Below are positions 7,562 through 16,462 of a stretch of 64,000 nt of DNA, piece after piece. Both the position numbers and the translations under genes were made by a program. How positions within the stretch are numbered: the stretch's first letter is position 1; the number at the start of each line of letters is the position of its first letter. The DNA comes from Gemmatimonadota bacterium (GTDB lineage Bacteria; Gemmatimonadota; Gemmatimonadetes; Gemmatimonadales; GWC2-71-9). The notes beneath the pieces were generated by a model. The model was not told the DNA's origin. It saw only the letters and a program-made list of their open reading frames with translations, and made no database searches. Location: contig JAZKBR010000002.1 in the NCBI GenBank assembly GCA_040388535.1, positions 252,630 through 316,629 on the forward strand. The letters run 5' to 3'.

Positions 7562-9679
7562 TCAGTAGGCGAGGATCTCTTCCATCGCCGCCTTGAGCGT
7601 CGCGGTCTGGGGCAGGATCACGTCCTCGAGTTCGGGCGCATAGGCCACGAAGGTGTCGGTGGCGGCAACGCGGCGGACGGGGGCGTCGAGCCAGTGGAAC
7701 ATTTCATCAGCGATCTTCGCGCTGATCTCCGAGCCGTAGCCCCACGAGAGTGAATCCTCGTAGGCGACGATGACGCGATTGGTCTTCTTCACCGAGTCGG
7801 CGATGGTGTCCCAGTCGACCGGGTTGAGCGAGCGGAGGTCGATGACCTCGACCCGCTTGCCGGTGGCTTCCTCGAGCTCCTTCGCTGCCTGAATCGTGCG
7901 CTGCACCACGGCACCGTAGGTGATCACCGTGGCGTCGGTGCCCTCACGAACGACCTTCGCCTTGCCGAACGGGATCATGAAATTCGGGCCCGGGTAGGAA
8001 CCCTTGTTGTAGGCCTGGCGATAGAGGTGCTTGTGCTCGAGGAAGAGCACCGGATCTTCGCAGCGAATGGCGGTGCGCAGCAAACCGTTCGCATCGAGTG
8101 CCGTGCTCGGGCAGATCACCCGGAGCCCGGGCACACCGGTGAAGATCGCGGCACCCGTCTGCGAGTGATAGACCGCACCGCCCTTGAGGTAGCCGCCGTA
8201 GGTCACGCGAACGACGACGGGCGAGGCGAAGGTGTTGTTGGAGCGCCAGCGCATCAGCGCGAGTTCGTCGCGCAGCTGCATGTACGCCGGCCAGATGTAG
8301 TCGAAGAACTGGATCTCGACGACCGGCTTCATCCCGCGGGTCGCCAGACCAATCGCGCGACCGACGATGTTGGCTTCGGCAAGCGGCGAATTGTAGACGC
8401 GATTGCTGCCGAACTGCTTCTGCAGCCCCCAGGTGACCTTGAATACCCCGCCCTTCCCCTTCACATCCGGCAAGGCCGATTCCTTCGAGGCGTCAGCCAC
8501 ATCCTGTCCGAAGATCAGGATCTTCGGGTCGCGCGCCATCTCGTCCTTGAGGCAGGCATTCAGCAGGTCGACCATCGTGGTCGGGTCACCGCTGAACTGC
8601 GGATCGTCCTCGGTGTCGAACTGTTCGGCTGTGGGGTCGACATCGGGCGAGTAGACGTAGTCGTAGATCGTCGACAGTGCCGGCTGTGGCGCCGCGAGCG
8701 CGATGTCGGTCGCGACATTGACCTCTTCCTCGACCTGAGCACGGATAAGTTCGAGCTCGGCCTCGGTCGCGACGCCCTGCTCGAGCAGATAGCGCGGAAA
8801 GGTGTGGAACGGATCGCGCGCGGCATCGCGATCCCGCTCTTCGAGGGTGCGATAATGCACTTCATCGTCGGAGAGGGAGTGCGAATAGGGGCGGATGACC
8901 TTGGCGTGCACCAGCGCGGGTCCCTTCCGCTGGCGGGCGTAGTCGTGCGCCTTGAGCATCACATCATAGGAAGCGAGCGGGTCGCAGCCATCGACTTCGA
9001 GCACCAGCAGATTCGGAAACGACTGCACCAGCTTCGAGATCGAACCGCCGGCCGTGTTGACCTCGACCGGAACCGAAATCGCGTAGCCGTTGTCTTCGAC
9101 GAGAAAGACCACCGGCAGCTTGAGATTGCAAGCCGAATTCATCGCCTCCCAGAATTCACCCTCGCTGGTGGTGCCGTCGCCCGTGGTGCAGAGGACGACT
9201 TCGTCACCAGGCGTCATCTCCGCGATGGCGGGATTGGCCGAGGCACGGAGCCAGGTCTCTGCGGCACCGACGGCCTGCAGGAACTGGGTACCGGTCGGAC
9301 TCGACACCGAGACGATGTTGAGATCCTTGTGACCCCAGTGCGAGGGCATCTGGCGACCGCCGGAGTTGGGATCGTCGGCGGCGGCCACGGCAGAGAGGAG
9401 TTGTTCCGTCGCCGTCATCCCGAGGCCGAGGCAGATGGCCCGGTCGCGATAGTAGAGGTAGAACCAGTCGTGGGCGGCGCGGAAGACCTTGGCCGCGGCC
9501 ACGAGCACGGCCTCGTGCCCGGCGCCCGAAATCTGGAAGAAGATCCGGTTCTGGCGCTTGAGCTGGATTTCCTTGTCGTCCAGGCGGCGCGAGAGCGTGA
9601 TCAGCCGGAAGAATTCGAGCAGGTCGCCCTTGTCGAGCTTGGTGGCGGCCTTGGGCCGGGACTGCGTGCGAGTTGCCAT
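7562..9679 (-). CDS. Fused 2-oxoacid dehydrogenase E1 (alpha and beta), BCKDH/PDH type
   Basis: This 705-aa thiamine-diphosphate enzyme decarboxylates a 2-oxoacid and passes the acyl group to a lipoyl E2. The N-terminal half is E1-alpha: ThDP/Mg motif from GDG at 167-169 through EDNGYA near 195-200. The C-terminal half, from about 370, is E1-beta ([18 protein letters not shown], then a transketolase-type pyrimidine and C-terminal domain). In many bacteria these are two genes, so this is a fusion. Similarity of motifs favours branched-chain 2-oxoacid or pyruvate substrates, but I cannot decide between them. No E2 or E3 gene adjoins it. Upstream, 49 bases separate it from the amidohydrolase gene on the same strand. 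Confidence 0.85.
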   Translation of the reverse strand: MATRTQSRPKAATKLDKGDLLEFFRLITLSRRLDDKEIQLKRQNRIFFQISGAGHEAVLVAAAKVFRAAHDWFYLYYRDRAICLGLGMTATEQLLSAVAAADDPNSGGRQMPSHWGHKDLNIVSVSSPTGTQFLQAVGAAETWLRASANPAIAEMTPGDEVVLCTTGDGTTSEGEFWEAMNSACNLKLPVVFLVEDNGYAISVPVEVNTAGGSISKLVQSFPNLLVLEVDGCDPLASYDVMLKAHDYARQRKGPALVHAKVIRPYSHSLSDDEVHYRTLEERDRDAARDPFHTFPRYLLEQGVATEAELELIRAQVEEEVNVATDIALAAPQPALSTIYDYVYSPDVDPTAEQFDTEDDPQFSGDPTTMVDLLNACLKDEMARDPKILIFGQDVADASKESALPDVKGKGGVFKVTWGLQKQFGSNRVYNSPLAEANIVGRAIGLATRGMKPVVEIQFFDYIWPAYMQLRDELALMRWRSNNTFASPVVVRVTYGGYLKGGAVYHSQTGAAIFTGVPGLRVICPSTALDANGLLRTAIRCEDPVLFLEHKHLYRQAYNKGSYPGPNFMIPFGKAKVVREGTDATVITYGAVVQRTIQAAKELEEATGKRVEVIDLRSLNPVDWDTIADSVKKTNRVIVAYEDSLSWGYGSEISAKIADEMFHWLDAPVRRVAATDTFVAYAPELEDVILPQTATLKAAMEEILAY

Positions 9680-9728
9680 CCCGAAAAGATGGCGAGACAG
9701 GGGCCACGAAGTAAGGTGGCCCCGGCGC

Positions 9729-11369
9729 TCAGTAAACGATCTTGCCGCCGACGACCGTGGTCCGGATCCTGGCGACCCGGATGCTGTCGGCGGGCACTTT
9801 ACGGAGGTCTCGATCGATCATCACGAAATCGGCGAGCTTCCCCACCGCCAGCGTTCCACGTCGCGACTCGGCGAAGACACCGTAGGCGTTGTTGGCGGTA
9901 TAGGCACGCAGGGCTTCGTCGACGGTGATCTTCTGTGCCGGGAGCCAGCCTTGCGGATTCTTGCCGTCGAGCGTCTGGCGGGTGACCGCCGTCCAGATTC
10001 CCTGCAGCGGTTCGAGCGTCGCGACGGGCCAATCGGAACCGAAATTGAGGCGCGCCTTCGCGTCGAGCAGCGACCGGAAGGCATAGGTCCCGGCCATCTG
10101 CTCGGGACGGATCCGCTTCCATGCCCAGCGGCCATCGTCGGCGGCGTGATAGGGCTGCATCGAGGGGATCACACCGGTGCGCGCGATGCGACCGATATCC
10201 TCGACTCGCAGATGCTGGGCGTGCTCGATCCGGAATCGGCGATCACGGGCGCCGTGCGCAGCTGCTACTGAGTCGTAGATGTCGAGCAGAAGCGCGTTGG
10301 CGCGATCACCGATGGCATGGACGACGACCTGAAGTCCGGCCGAATCAGCGGAGCCGATCCAGTGCGCCAGCGAATCGAGCGGAGTCGTGAGCAGGCCCGA
10401 CGAGGTCGAATCATCGAGGTACGGCTGAAAGAAGAGCGCGGTCGTCGAACCGAGCGATCCATCGACGAAGCCTTTCACGCCCGCGAGGCGGATCCAGTCG
10501 TCGCCCACTCCGTTTGCACGCATTGTGTCGGCAACGTTGCGCCAGGCGCTGAGTGCGGGGAAGAACGCCACGCGAAGCGAGAGGGTACCGTTGGCCTTGG
10601 CGCGCTTGACTGCCGCGACTTCGCTCCAGGGCGCAGAGACCGCGGCAATCGAGGTGAGACCGTGCGAGTTGGCGTGCCGCATCGCGCGGGCAACCGCCGA
10701 ATCGACCTGTTCCGGAGTCGCGGCGGGAATCACCGCGAACATCGGATTCATCGCTTCGTCCTTGAGGACGCCGGTTGGCTCTCCCGATGCGTCGCGGACG
10801 ATGGTGCCACCGGTGATGTTGGCGGTCGCCGCGGTCACCTTGGCCAAGGCAAGCGCACGCGAATTAGCGAGCCCCATATGGCCATCGAGCCGCTGGATGA
10901 ACACGGGATTGTCGGGCGTTACGGAATCGATCCACTCCTTCCGCGGAAGCGGCGAGCCGTTCCACCGCTCGTGATCCCAATTGCCGCCGAGAATCCATTC
11001 GCCTGGCTTGAGCGTCTGGGCATAGGCCTTGACGCGTCGGGTGAACTCGGCCGGCGTTTCGGCATCGCGCAGTTCGACGTAGCCGAGTTGGGCACCGCCA
11101 TCAGTGAGGTGGACATGATCATCCGCGAAGCCCGGGACGATCATGCCATTGCCGACCAGGAGGATTCGAGTATTGGCCCCGACCATGGCCGCGATCGAGG
11201 CGCTGTCGCCCATCGCGGAGATGGTCTCCCCCCGAACCGCCATGGCGCGGACCTCGGGGGCGGTCGAATCGCCGGTCCAGATGGTGCCGAAAATCGCCAG
11301 GTTGGGGGCGTTGGCGCCCGGTTCGCAGGCGGCCAGCAGCAGAAGAAGCAGCGGAAAGGCGCGGCGCAT
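9729..11369 (-). CDS. YtcJ-like amidohydrolase, lipoprotein
   Basis: This 546-aa metal-dependent hydrolase belongs to the amidohydrolase-3 (YtcJ/LAF3) group, whose members hydrolyse amide or ester bonds of varied small molecules; the substrate here is unknown. The signal peptide ends in a lipobox with Cys15 (LLAAC), so the protein should be lipid-anchored on the periplasmic side. The metal-binding HVH motif is at 85-87 ([10 protein letters not shown]). [11 protein letters not shown] segment and a late [11 protein letters not shown] segment carry further expected metal and catalytic residues. It ends with the typical small beta-strand domain ([11 protein letters not shown]). It lies 14 bases after the 82-aa gene on the same strand and is likely co-transcribed with it. 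Confidence 0.87.
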   Translation of the reverse strand: MRRAFPLLLLLLAACEPGANAPNLAIFGTIWTGDSTAPEVRAMAVRGETISAMGDSASIAAMVGANTRILLVGNGMIVPGFADDHVHLTDGGAQLGYVELRDAETPAEFTRRVKAYAQTLKPGEWILGGNWDHERWNGSPLPRKEWIDSVTPDNPVFIQRLDGHMGLANSRALALAKVTAATANITGGTIVRDASGEPTGVLKDEAMNPMFAVIPAATPEQVDSAVARAMRHANSHGLTSIAAVSAPWSEVAAVKRAKANGTLSLRVAFFPALSAWRNVADTMRANGVGDDWIRLAGVKGFVDGSLGSTTALFFQPYLDDSTSSGLLTTPLDSLAHWIGSADSAGLQVVVHAIGDRANALLLDIYDSVAAAHGARDRRFRIEHAQHLRVEDIGRIARTGVIPSMQPYHAADDGRWAWKRIRPEQMAGTYAFRSLLDAKARLNFGSDWPVATLEPLQGIWTAVTRQTLDGKNPQGWLPAQKITVDEALRAYTANNAYGVFAESRRGTLAVGKLADFVMIDRDLRKVPADSIRVARIRTTVVGGKIVY

Positions 11370-11383
11370 CAGGGCTCCTGGGG

Positions 11384-11632
11384 TCAGCGGCCGGTGAGCC
11401 GGCGGAGGGCGGTGAGCTTCTCGAGGGCACTCTGCCCCGAGGTGGCCGGAGCCGCCGGTGAAACGGCAAAGAGGTCGCGAATATCGAGCAGGATCTCGAG
11501 CATCAACTGGTCACGCATGTAGGAATTGTCGAGGTCGGCCATCCGGACGCCGTTGTCGCCGAGCTTGGCGGCCTCATATGATTCCCGATAGATCTGCTCG
11601 AGGTTATTGAGAATTCGTTCTCTTGTGCGCAT
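11384..11632 (-). CDS. Small hypothetical protein, 82 aa
   Basis: I do not recognise this protein. It is predicted helical and charged in its first half (RTRERILNNLEQIYRESYEA), has no signal or membrane segment, and contains a MRDQLMLEILLDIRDLF stretch followed by an Ala/Pro/Ser linker. It starts with ATG and a weak GAGGCGAG site, is 14 bases upstream of the amidohydrolase gene, and is divergent from the first pseudopilin gene. Codon use matches its neighbours, which supports it as a real gene. Confidence 0.6.
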   Translation of the reverse strand: MRTRERILNNLEQIYRESYEAAKLGDNGVRMADLDNSYMRDQLMLEILLDIRDLFAVSPAAPATSGQSALEKLTALRRLTGR

Positions 11633-11695
11633 CTCGCCTCGGTCTGGTTATTCTGGGCCCGGAAACGGCACGAAAATCGCCCCATACGGTGAGCT

Positions 11696-12181
11696 ATGAC
11701 CTTACAATCTGGTAGTGATTTCTCGCTCAGGCAGGGCCCCCGACGGCGACGGGGCTTCACCCTGATCGAGATGCTGCTGGTGATCGTGATGCTGGGATTG
11801 CTCTCGGCGATGCTGATGCCGCGGGTCTCCCGGATCACCACCCACGCCAAGCTCAACGAGGCCGCGACGATCATCGCCGGCGACATGGAACAGGCGGTGG
11901 GTTTGGCAGCTCGGCTCCGGAAGCCCGTTGTCATCAGCTATGTGTCGGGTGGAAAGTATACAGTGCGCGACCGGGCGACGTCGCCGAACGATACTCTGCG
12001 CCTGAGCCGGGACCTCGGATTCGGCCCCGATCAGGGGGTTGCGGTGGTGGCGTTTACACCGACATCCGTGATCGTCTATCCCAACGGACTGGTGGATGCT
12101 TCCCTGTTGGTGCGGGTCACGGGAGACAATTTTTCGCGGCACGTGACGGTTTCACCCGCGGGTCTGGTGAGGTTGCAGTGA
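11696..12181 (+). CDS. Pseudopilin, FimT/GspH type (cassette 1)
   Basis: A 161-aa type IV pilin-like protein. A basic leader RRRR precedes the prepilin-peptidase site GFTLIEMLLV, with Glu at +5 of the mature protein, followed by a hydrophobic helix. FimT/GspH-like minor pilins have a beta-rich globular head, and the remaining 120 residues fit that. It is first in a run of eight pilin-like genes and is divergent from the 82-aa gene, so a promoter should lie in 11633-11695. Minor pilins prime pilus or type II secretion pseudopilus assembly in the inner membrane and periplasm; which machine is used here cannot be told, since no secretin or ATPase gene is in view. Confidence 0.85.
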   Translation: MTLQSGSDFSLRQGPRRRRGFTLIEMLLVIVMLGLLSAMLMPRVSRITTHAKLNEAATIIAGDMEQAVGLAARLRKPVVISYVSGGKYTVRDRATSPNDTLRLSRDLGFGPDQGVAVVAFTPTSVIVYPNGLVDASLLVRVTGDNFSRHVTVSPAGLVRLQ

Positions 12182-12567
12182 TGCGGAAACGCAACGGTTT
12201 TACGCTGATTGAGGTGCTGATTGCCATCGTCATCCTGGGCGCGATGGCGGGTGGCCTCTCGGCGATGCTGCTGACCAGCGGCCGTCAGGCCCGCGATACC
12301 GGCAAGCTGGCCTACCGGGCGGCGGTGCTGAACGCCGAGGTTTCCCGGGTGACGGCAATCCCGGCAGGCGATATGACCGACGGCACGGTGACCAAGACCG
12401 TCACCTCTCTTCCGCTCGCCTACACCATGACCACGGTGGCAGCGACCTCCAGCGGGACCCAGACTGTGACCATTACCCTGACCCCAACGGGCACCCGGCC
12501 GATCGGGGCGCTCACCCGCGTCATCACCCGCAAGGGTGGTGTCTCCAACCCCTTCTACACGCCATGA
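12181..12567 (+). CDS. Pseudopilin, PilV/GspI type (cassette 1)
   Basis: A 128-aa minor pilin-like protein. The start is ATG at 12181, overlapping the previous stop by one base; an in-frame GTG at 12178 just before it is an alternative. RKRNGFTLIEVLIAIVIL carries the prepilin-peptidase site and Glu5. The short Thr-rich beta-like head fits PilV/GspI. It is the second gene of cassette 1 and the counterpart of the gene at 15189. Confidence 0.82.
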   Translation: MRKRNGFTLIEVLIAIVILGAMAGGLSAMLLTSGRQARDTGKLAYRAAVLNAEVSRVTAIPAGDMTDGTVTKTVTSLPLAYTMTTVAATSSGTQTVTITLTPTGTRPIGALTRVITRKGGVSNPFYTP

Positions 12568-13457
12568 TCCATTCGCGGCGTGGCGTGACGATCATTGAAC
12601 TGCTCATCGCGATGGTGATTGCTGCGATCCTTGGCGCAGCCACACTCTCGCTGATGATGAGCCAGAGCCGTTTCACCGAGCGCGCCGAAGGGCAGCGAGC
12701 CGGTCGACGCGTCGGTCGAAGCGCGATCAACGTGCTCAGCAACGACCTGCGAATGGTCGATCCCGACTGGGGCATCGAAGCCGCCAGCGCGAGCTCGATC
12801 ACGGTCAAGGTTCCGTATGCCCTGGGGGTGGTCTGCTCGGCCGCCTATGTCTCACCCAACACGACGCAGGTGATCGCCCTCCTCCCGGTGGACAGCGTTG
12901 TGCTGAACCTGGGCGGATATTCAGGGTACGCAACGCGAGGCAACACGGGCGTCTATACCGCAGTCGCCGGGGGAACGGTGACTGACAACGGCGCACTGAC
13001 CTCGACCTGCACTAGCGCGCCGGCGAACGTTTTTGCGATCGCGGCGCCGTCGAGTGCTCCGAACCAGAAAACCCGGCAGATCACCATTGTTGTCAACGCG
13101 GGGAGTGATGTGCGTGTGGCGGTCGGGACACCGGTGATGCTCTATCGGCGGACGAACTTCTACTTCGGCAACTCGAACCAGACCGGGCTCAGCGGACGGA
13201 CGGCACTCTGGCGGAATTACCTCGATGGCGGCGGCTCGGCCGTGGAACTTGCGGCGCCATTTGACGCCTCGGCGGCGTTTCGATTCTTCAATCAGGCCGC
13301 CACCGTCTCGCAGACGGCGGTGCCATCACCGCTGACCGACATCAAGGGATTCGAGCTCTTCCTGCCTGGCGAAAGCGATTTGACGGCGCGCAAGGCGAGC
13401 GGACCGGAACAAGCTGATGTGACCACCGCGATTTTTCTCGTGAACCGAGCATCCTGA
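12564..13457 (+). CDS. Pseudopilin, PilW/GspJ type (cassette 1)
   Basis: A 297-aa pilin-like protein with leader SRRGVTIIELLIAMVIAA, giving a G-V cleavage site with Glu at mature position 5, then a large beta-rich head. Size and order fit PilW/GspJ minor pilins. The ATG overlaps the previous stop (ATGA), indicating translational coupling. The head contains a pair of Cys residues (VVCSAAY, STCTSAP) that could form a disulfide. Its counterpart in cassette 2 is at 15566. Confidence 0.8.
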   Translation: MIHSRRGVTIIELLIAMVIAAILGAATLSLMMSQSRFTERAEGQRAGRRVGRSAINVLSNDLRMVDPDWGIEAASASSITVKVPYALGVVCSAAYVSPNTTQVIALLPVDSVVLNLGGYSGYATRGNTGVYTAVAGGTVTDNGALTSTCTSAPANVFAIAAPSSAPNQKTRQITIVVNAGSDVRVAVGTPVMLYRRTNFYFGNSNQTGLSGRTALWRNYLDGGGSAVELAAPFDASAAFRFFNQAATVSQTAVPSPLTDIKGFELFLPGESDLTARKASGPEQADVTTAIFLVNRAS

Positions 13458-14653
13458 TGAAAGCGCGCAAGAGTCGACTCACCGCCAATCGTCGCGGCGC
13501 GGCGTTGATGACCGTGATGCTGCTGGTGCTGCTGTTGCTGGTCGCGATTGTCGGCGCCTGGACCCGAACCACCACCGAGCGACGCACGGCGCTCGATGCG
13601 ACGGCCCAGGTCGACGCGTACACCATGGCGCAGAGCGGCATCGACAAGTACCTGGTGGCGAACCCCAGCCAACCGACCACGCTTCCCGATTCGGTGACGT
13701 ACAACGTCACCGGCGGCAAGGTGACGGTGACGTTGCGCTACTTCCGGCGTTCGCCGGTGACCCCAGTCGACACGATTCTGTTGATTACGTCGCGGGCCGA
13801 GGTCACCAACGACCGTTACAACGCCACGGCGCCACGGGCGACACGCACCGTGAGCCAATTCCTCCGCTTTGCCCCGGCCACGTTCGACGTCGACGCGGGA
13901 TTCTTCGCGCTCGCGGGGTTTGAGAAGAATGGCGCGTCGGGGACCGTCAGCGGCGTAGATCACTGCACCACAGCACCTGCTCCACTGGCAAGCATCCCCG
14001 GCCTGGGGGTGCCGTCGACCAGCGGCAGTCCCACCACCCCCGACCTGACCCAATCCGGGGGTTCGGGGTCAGGCTGGATGGATGGGAACCCGGATAATGC
14101 CCCAGTTATCCTCGGGACCCCAGGTCCCACGGGCACCGCCAAGGACAACCTCTCCTTCGACTGGTACGATCTCTCGCAGCGGACCAACATCACGCCGGAC
14201 TATTACAAGAGGACCGTCTCACCAACGGTCGGCTGGACGCCGAGTACTCCTCCCACCTCGTCGAACGCCAGGCTGTACTTCGTTCAGGGAGACGTCACCC
14301 TGAACGGAGGGGGCGATATGAACAATGGGTATGGCATTCTGATAGTGACTGGAAATTTGACACTGGGCGGAAGTTGGAGCTTTAACGGCATCGTAATGGT
14401 CGGTGGCAAGCTGACATCAAATGGTAACAATACCATCTACGGAGCCACTTATACCGGGCTAAACATCTCCGTTCCGGCCTATAATCCACCAAATGCTGCC
14501 AACCCCTCCTTCCCGATTCCGACTGCATCAGATCTAGGCAACGGCACCAAAACGTACCAGTACGACTCTTGCATGATCAAGAAAGCACTGTCCCAGTATG
14601 GGGACTGGGCTCGCCTCGGCAATGCGTGGACAGACAACTGGCCCTCGTACTGA
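13457..14653 (+). CDS. PilX-like pilus assembly protein (cassette 1)
   Basis: A 398-aa protein with NRRGAALMTVMLLVLLLLVA at the N-terminus, the pattern of PilX/GspK-like proteins lacking Glu5. The mature chain is Ser/Thr/Gly-rich. The C-terminal 120 residues contain repeated short beta strands (LYFVQGDVTLNGGG, GILIVTGNLTLGG, NGIVMVGGKL) and then CMIKKAL, ending in W-x-x-Y. The same C-terminal architecture occurs in the gene at 16459, so the two are paralogues. The stretch 14290-14560 is visibly richer in A/T than its surroundings. It starts one base inside the previous stop. Confidence 0.75.
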   Translation: MKARKSRLTANRRGAALMTVMLLVLLLLVAIVGAWTRTTTERRTALDATAQVDAYTMAQSGIDKYLVANPSQPTTLPDSVTYNVTGGKVTVTLRYFRRSPVTPVDTILLITSRAEVTNDRYNATAPRATRTVSQFLRFAPATFDVDAGFFALAGFEKNGASGTVSGVDHCTTAPAPLASIPGLGVPSTSGSPTTPDLTQSGGSGSGWMDGNPDNAPVILGTPGPTGTAKDNLSFDWYDLSQRTNITPDYYKRTVSPTVGWTPSTPPTSSNARLYFVQGDVTLNGGGDMNNGYGILIVTGNLTLGGSWSFNGIVMVGGKLTSNGNNTIYGATYTGLNISVPAYNPPNAANPSFPIPTASDLGNGTKTYQYDSCMIKKALSQYGDWARLGNAWTDNWPSY

Positions 14654-14736
14654 CCGGGAGCGGGACCATCAGGTAGCTTTTTTCGGGTTGAGGCGGCCAA
14701 GGCGGCCCCCCAACCCCTTGAGGCAGGAGGTTGCAG

Positions 14737-15192
14737 ATGGACCGCGTTACCAACCGTAGAGCCGGAACCCGTCGGGGATTCACCCTGATGGAGCTCCTGC
14801 TGGTTGTTGTCGTCATCGGTATTCTGCTGGCGATGACCGCCCCTTCCATCTCCGCGGCACTCGCCCGGCGCAATGTGCGCGGGGCCACCGCGGGATTCGA
14901 GTCGTTGTTCCGGCGAGCCCGGGCCACGGCGGTCGGATCGCGCCTCCCGGCCACGATAACCTTTGCCAGCGGCATCGCCTCGGTGAGCATCGTCCGGAAC
15001 GGCTCGAGCGTCACCATCGGGCAGAACCTCGACTTCCCCACCCAGTACGGCGTGAGCGTCAGCACGACCTCCGTCACCCTCCAGGTCGAACCGACCGGGC
15101 TGGTCCTGAGCGGGACCCCGTTTGTGGTGATCGCGACCAAGGGTGATGCGGCCGATACTGTCCGGGTGACGGGTTACGGGAGGGTCGAATGA
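14737..15192 (+). CDS. Pseudopilin, FimT/GspH type (cassette 2)
   Basis: A 151-aa pilin-like protein; ATG at 14737 follows AGGAGG with a 6-base spacer, which fixes the start. TRRGFTLMELLLVVVVIG is the processing site with Glu5. The head is beta-rich with a late VEPTGLVLSG motif comparable to the first FimT-like protein (VYPNGLVDAS). It opens the second cassette after an 83-base gap, the only sizeable gap in the pilin block. Confidence 0.85.
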   Translation: MDRVTNRRAGTRRGFTLMELLLVVVVIGILLAMTAPSISAALARRNVRGATAGFESLFRRARATAVGSRLPATITFASGIASVSIVRNGSSVTIGQNLDFPTQYGVSVSTTSVTLQVEPTGLVLSGTPFVVIATKGDAADTVRVTGYGRVE

Positions 15193-15572
15193 GTCTCAAG
15201 CCTCGCCGGGGTGGCTTCACCCTGGTGGAATTGCTGGTCGCCATCGTGATCCTCACGAGCGGCATTCTTGCCGTGGCCGGCGGCTCGATGATGACGACGC
15301 GCAATCTCCAGCGGAGCAAGGTCTCGACCCTCGCCTCCGGGCTGACGACCGCCAAGCTCGATGAGTTGCTGAGCTATGCCAATGCGACCTCGCCGGCATG
15401 CACGGCCGGGACGTTCGCCTCCTCGACGTCGGCACAGGTGAGCAACCGGATCTCGGTGACCTGGAATGTCCCGACGACGGGTGTACTCCGGACGGTGAAG
15501 GTCTTCGCGAGCTACAAGCTCTCCAGAGGTCAGACCAGGGTCGATACCCTCACGGGGCGGGTCGCGTGCTGA
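15189..15572 (+). CDS. Pseudopilin, PilV/GspI type (cassette 2)
   Basis: A 127-aa minor pilin-like protein with PRRGGFTLVELLVAIVIL at the processing site. It overlaps the preceding gene by four bases (ATGA). Two cysteines (SPACTAG and the terminal VAC) may pair. It corresponds in position and size to the gene at 12181. Confidence 0.83.
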   Translation: MSLKPRRGGFTLVELLVAIVILTSGILAVAGGSMMTTRNLQRSKVSTLASGLTTAKLDELLSYANATSPACTAGTFASSTSAQVSNRISVTWNVPTTGVLRTVKVFASYKLSRGQTRVDTLTGRVAC

Positions 15573-16462
15573 ATCGTCGCGGCATTACCCTCGTGGAACT
15601 GCTCATCAGCATGGTCGTGCTCGCGATCATCGGCGTGACCATTACCAAGGTGATGAGCGTGATGCTCAACACTTCCACCGCGCAGATCACCCTGGCCAAC
15701 TCGATGGGCGAAGCGCGCAACGGCACGCTTTCGCTCCCCCAGGAGCTGCGCGAGGTCGGCTACGACACCAACATCACCACGCTTTCGGCCGGGACCGACC
15801 TGATCGCGATCGCCGCCCACCGGATCTCGTTCAAGGCGATGCGCGGGATGGCCATTACCTGCGGCACGCCGACCTTGACCGAATTCAAGATCCGGAAGCC
15901 GGTCACCGGACAGCGGCTTCCGCGTCTGACGGACGAGTTCCTGCTCTTCGTCGAGAATGACCCGAACGCGGCCTTCGATGACCAGTGGTTCCCGATGCTG
16001 GTTACGGCCATCGACCCCAACAGCACCTGCGGCACCGACCCGGCGATGACCCTCACGCTCTCGGTCCCGCCAACCATCGATGGAACGACGGCGATGGCGA
16101 TCCCGCAGCTGCGCGTGGGTGGCCCAATTCGCTGGTATGAACGAGTGGAATACGGCCCGTTCGTCGATGGCACCTCGGGGCAGGCATTCATCGGGGTACG
16201 ATCGATTTCGCTGGGCGAGACCCAGATGAGTCCGGTGATCGGGCCCCTCCCCGACACGACTCATTTCAACCTGACGTATTACAACGCGGCCGGCACCGCG
16301 CTCAATCCGGCCGTCGCCAGTCCCCTGCTGGTGCGCTCGATCGGCGTCGCGATCACCACAATCACCGACCGTTCGAGCTCACTCGCGGGCACCACCAGCC
16401 GCGGCACGAACCAGTATCCGATGTACACCCGCGTCGCGCTTCGCAACGCACTCCGGCCGTGA
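15566..16462 (+). CDS. Pseudopilin, PilW/GspJ type (cassette 2)
   Basis: A 298-aa pilin-like protein. The chosen start is GTG at 15566, inside the last codons of the previous gene, giving VLNRRGITLVELLISMVV with a correct prepilin-peptidase site; longer readings only add out-of-frame sequence of that gene. The head has Cys residues (AITCGTP, NSTCGTD) and fits PilW. Third gene of cassette 2 and counterpart of 12564. Confidence 0.82.
   Translation: MLNRRGITLVELLISMVVLAIIGVTITKVMSVMLNTSTAQITLANSMGEARNGTLSLPQELREVGYDTNITTLSAGTDLIAIAAHRISFKAMRGMAITCGTPTLTEFKIRKPVTGQRLPRLTDEFLLFVENDPNAAFDDQWFPMLVTAIDPNSTCGTDPAMTLTLSVPPTIDGTTAMAIPQLRVGGPIRWYERVEYGPFVDGTSGQAFIGVRSISLGETQMSPVIGPLPDTTHFNLTYYNAAGTALNPAVASPLLVRSIGVAITTITDRSSSLAGTTSRGTNQYPMYTRVALRNALRP

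Noticed and set aside
8027-9928. Long plus-strand frame opposite the fused E1 gene
   Set aside because: It is a mirror of the E1 coding strand with no recognisable motifs.
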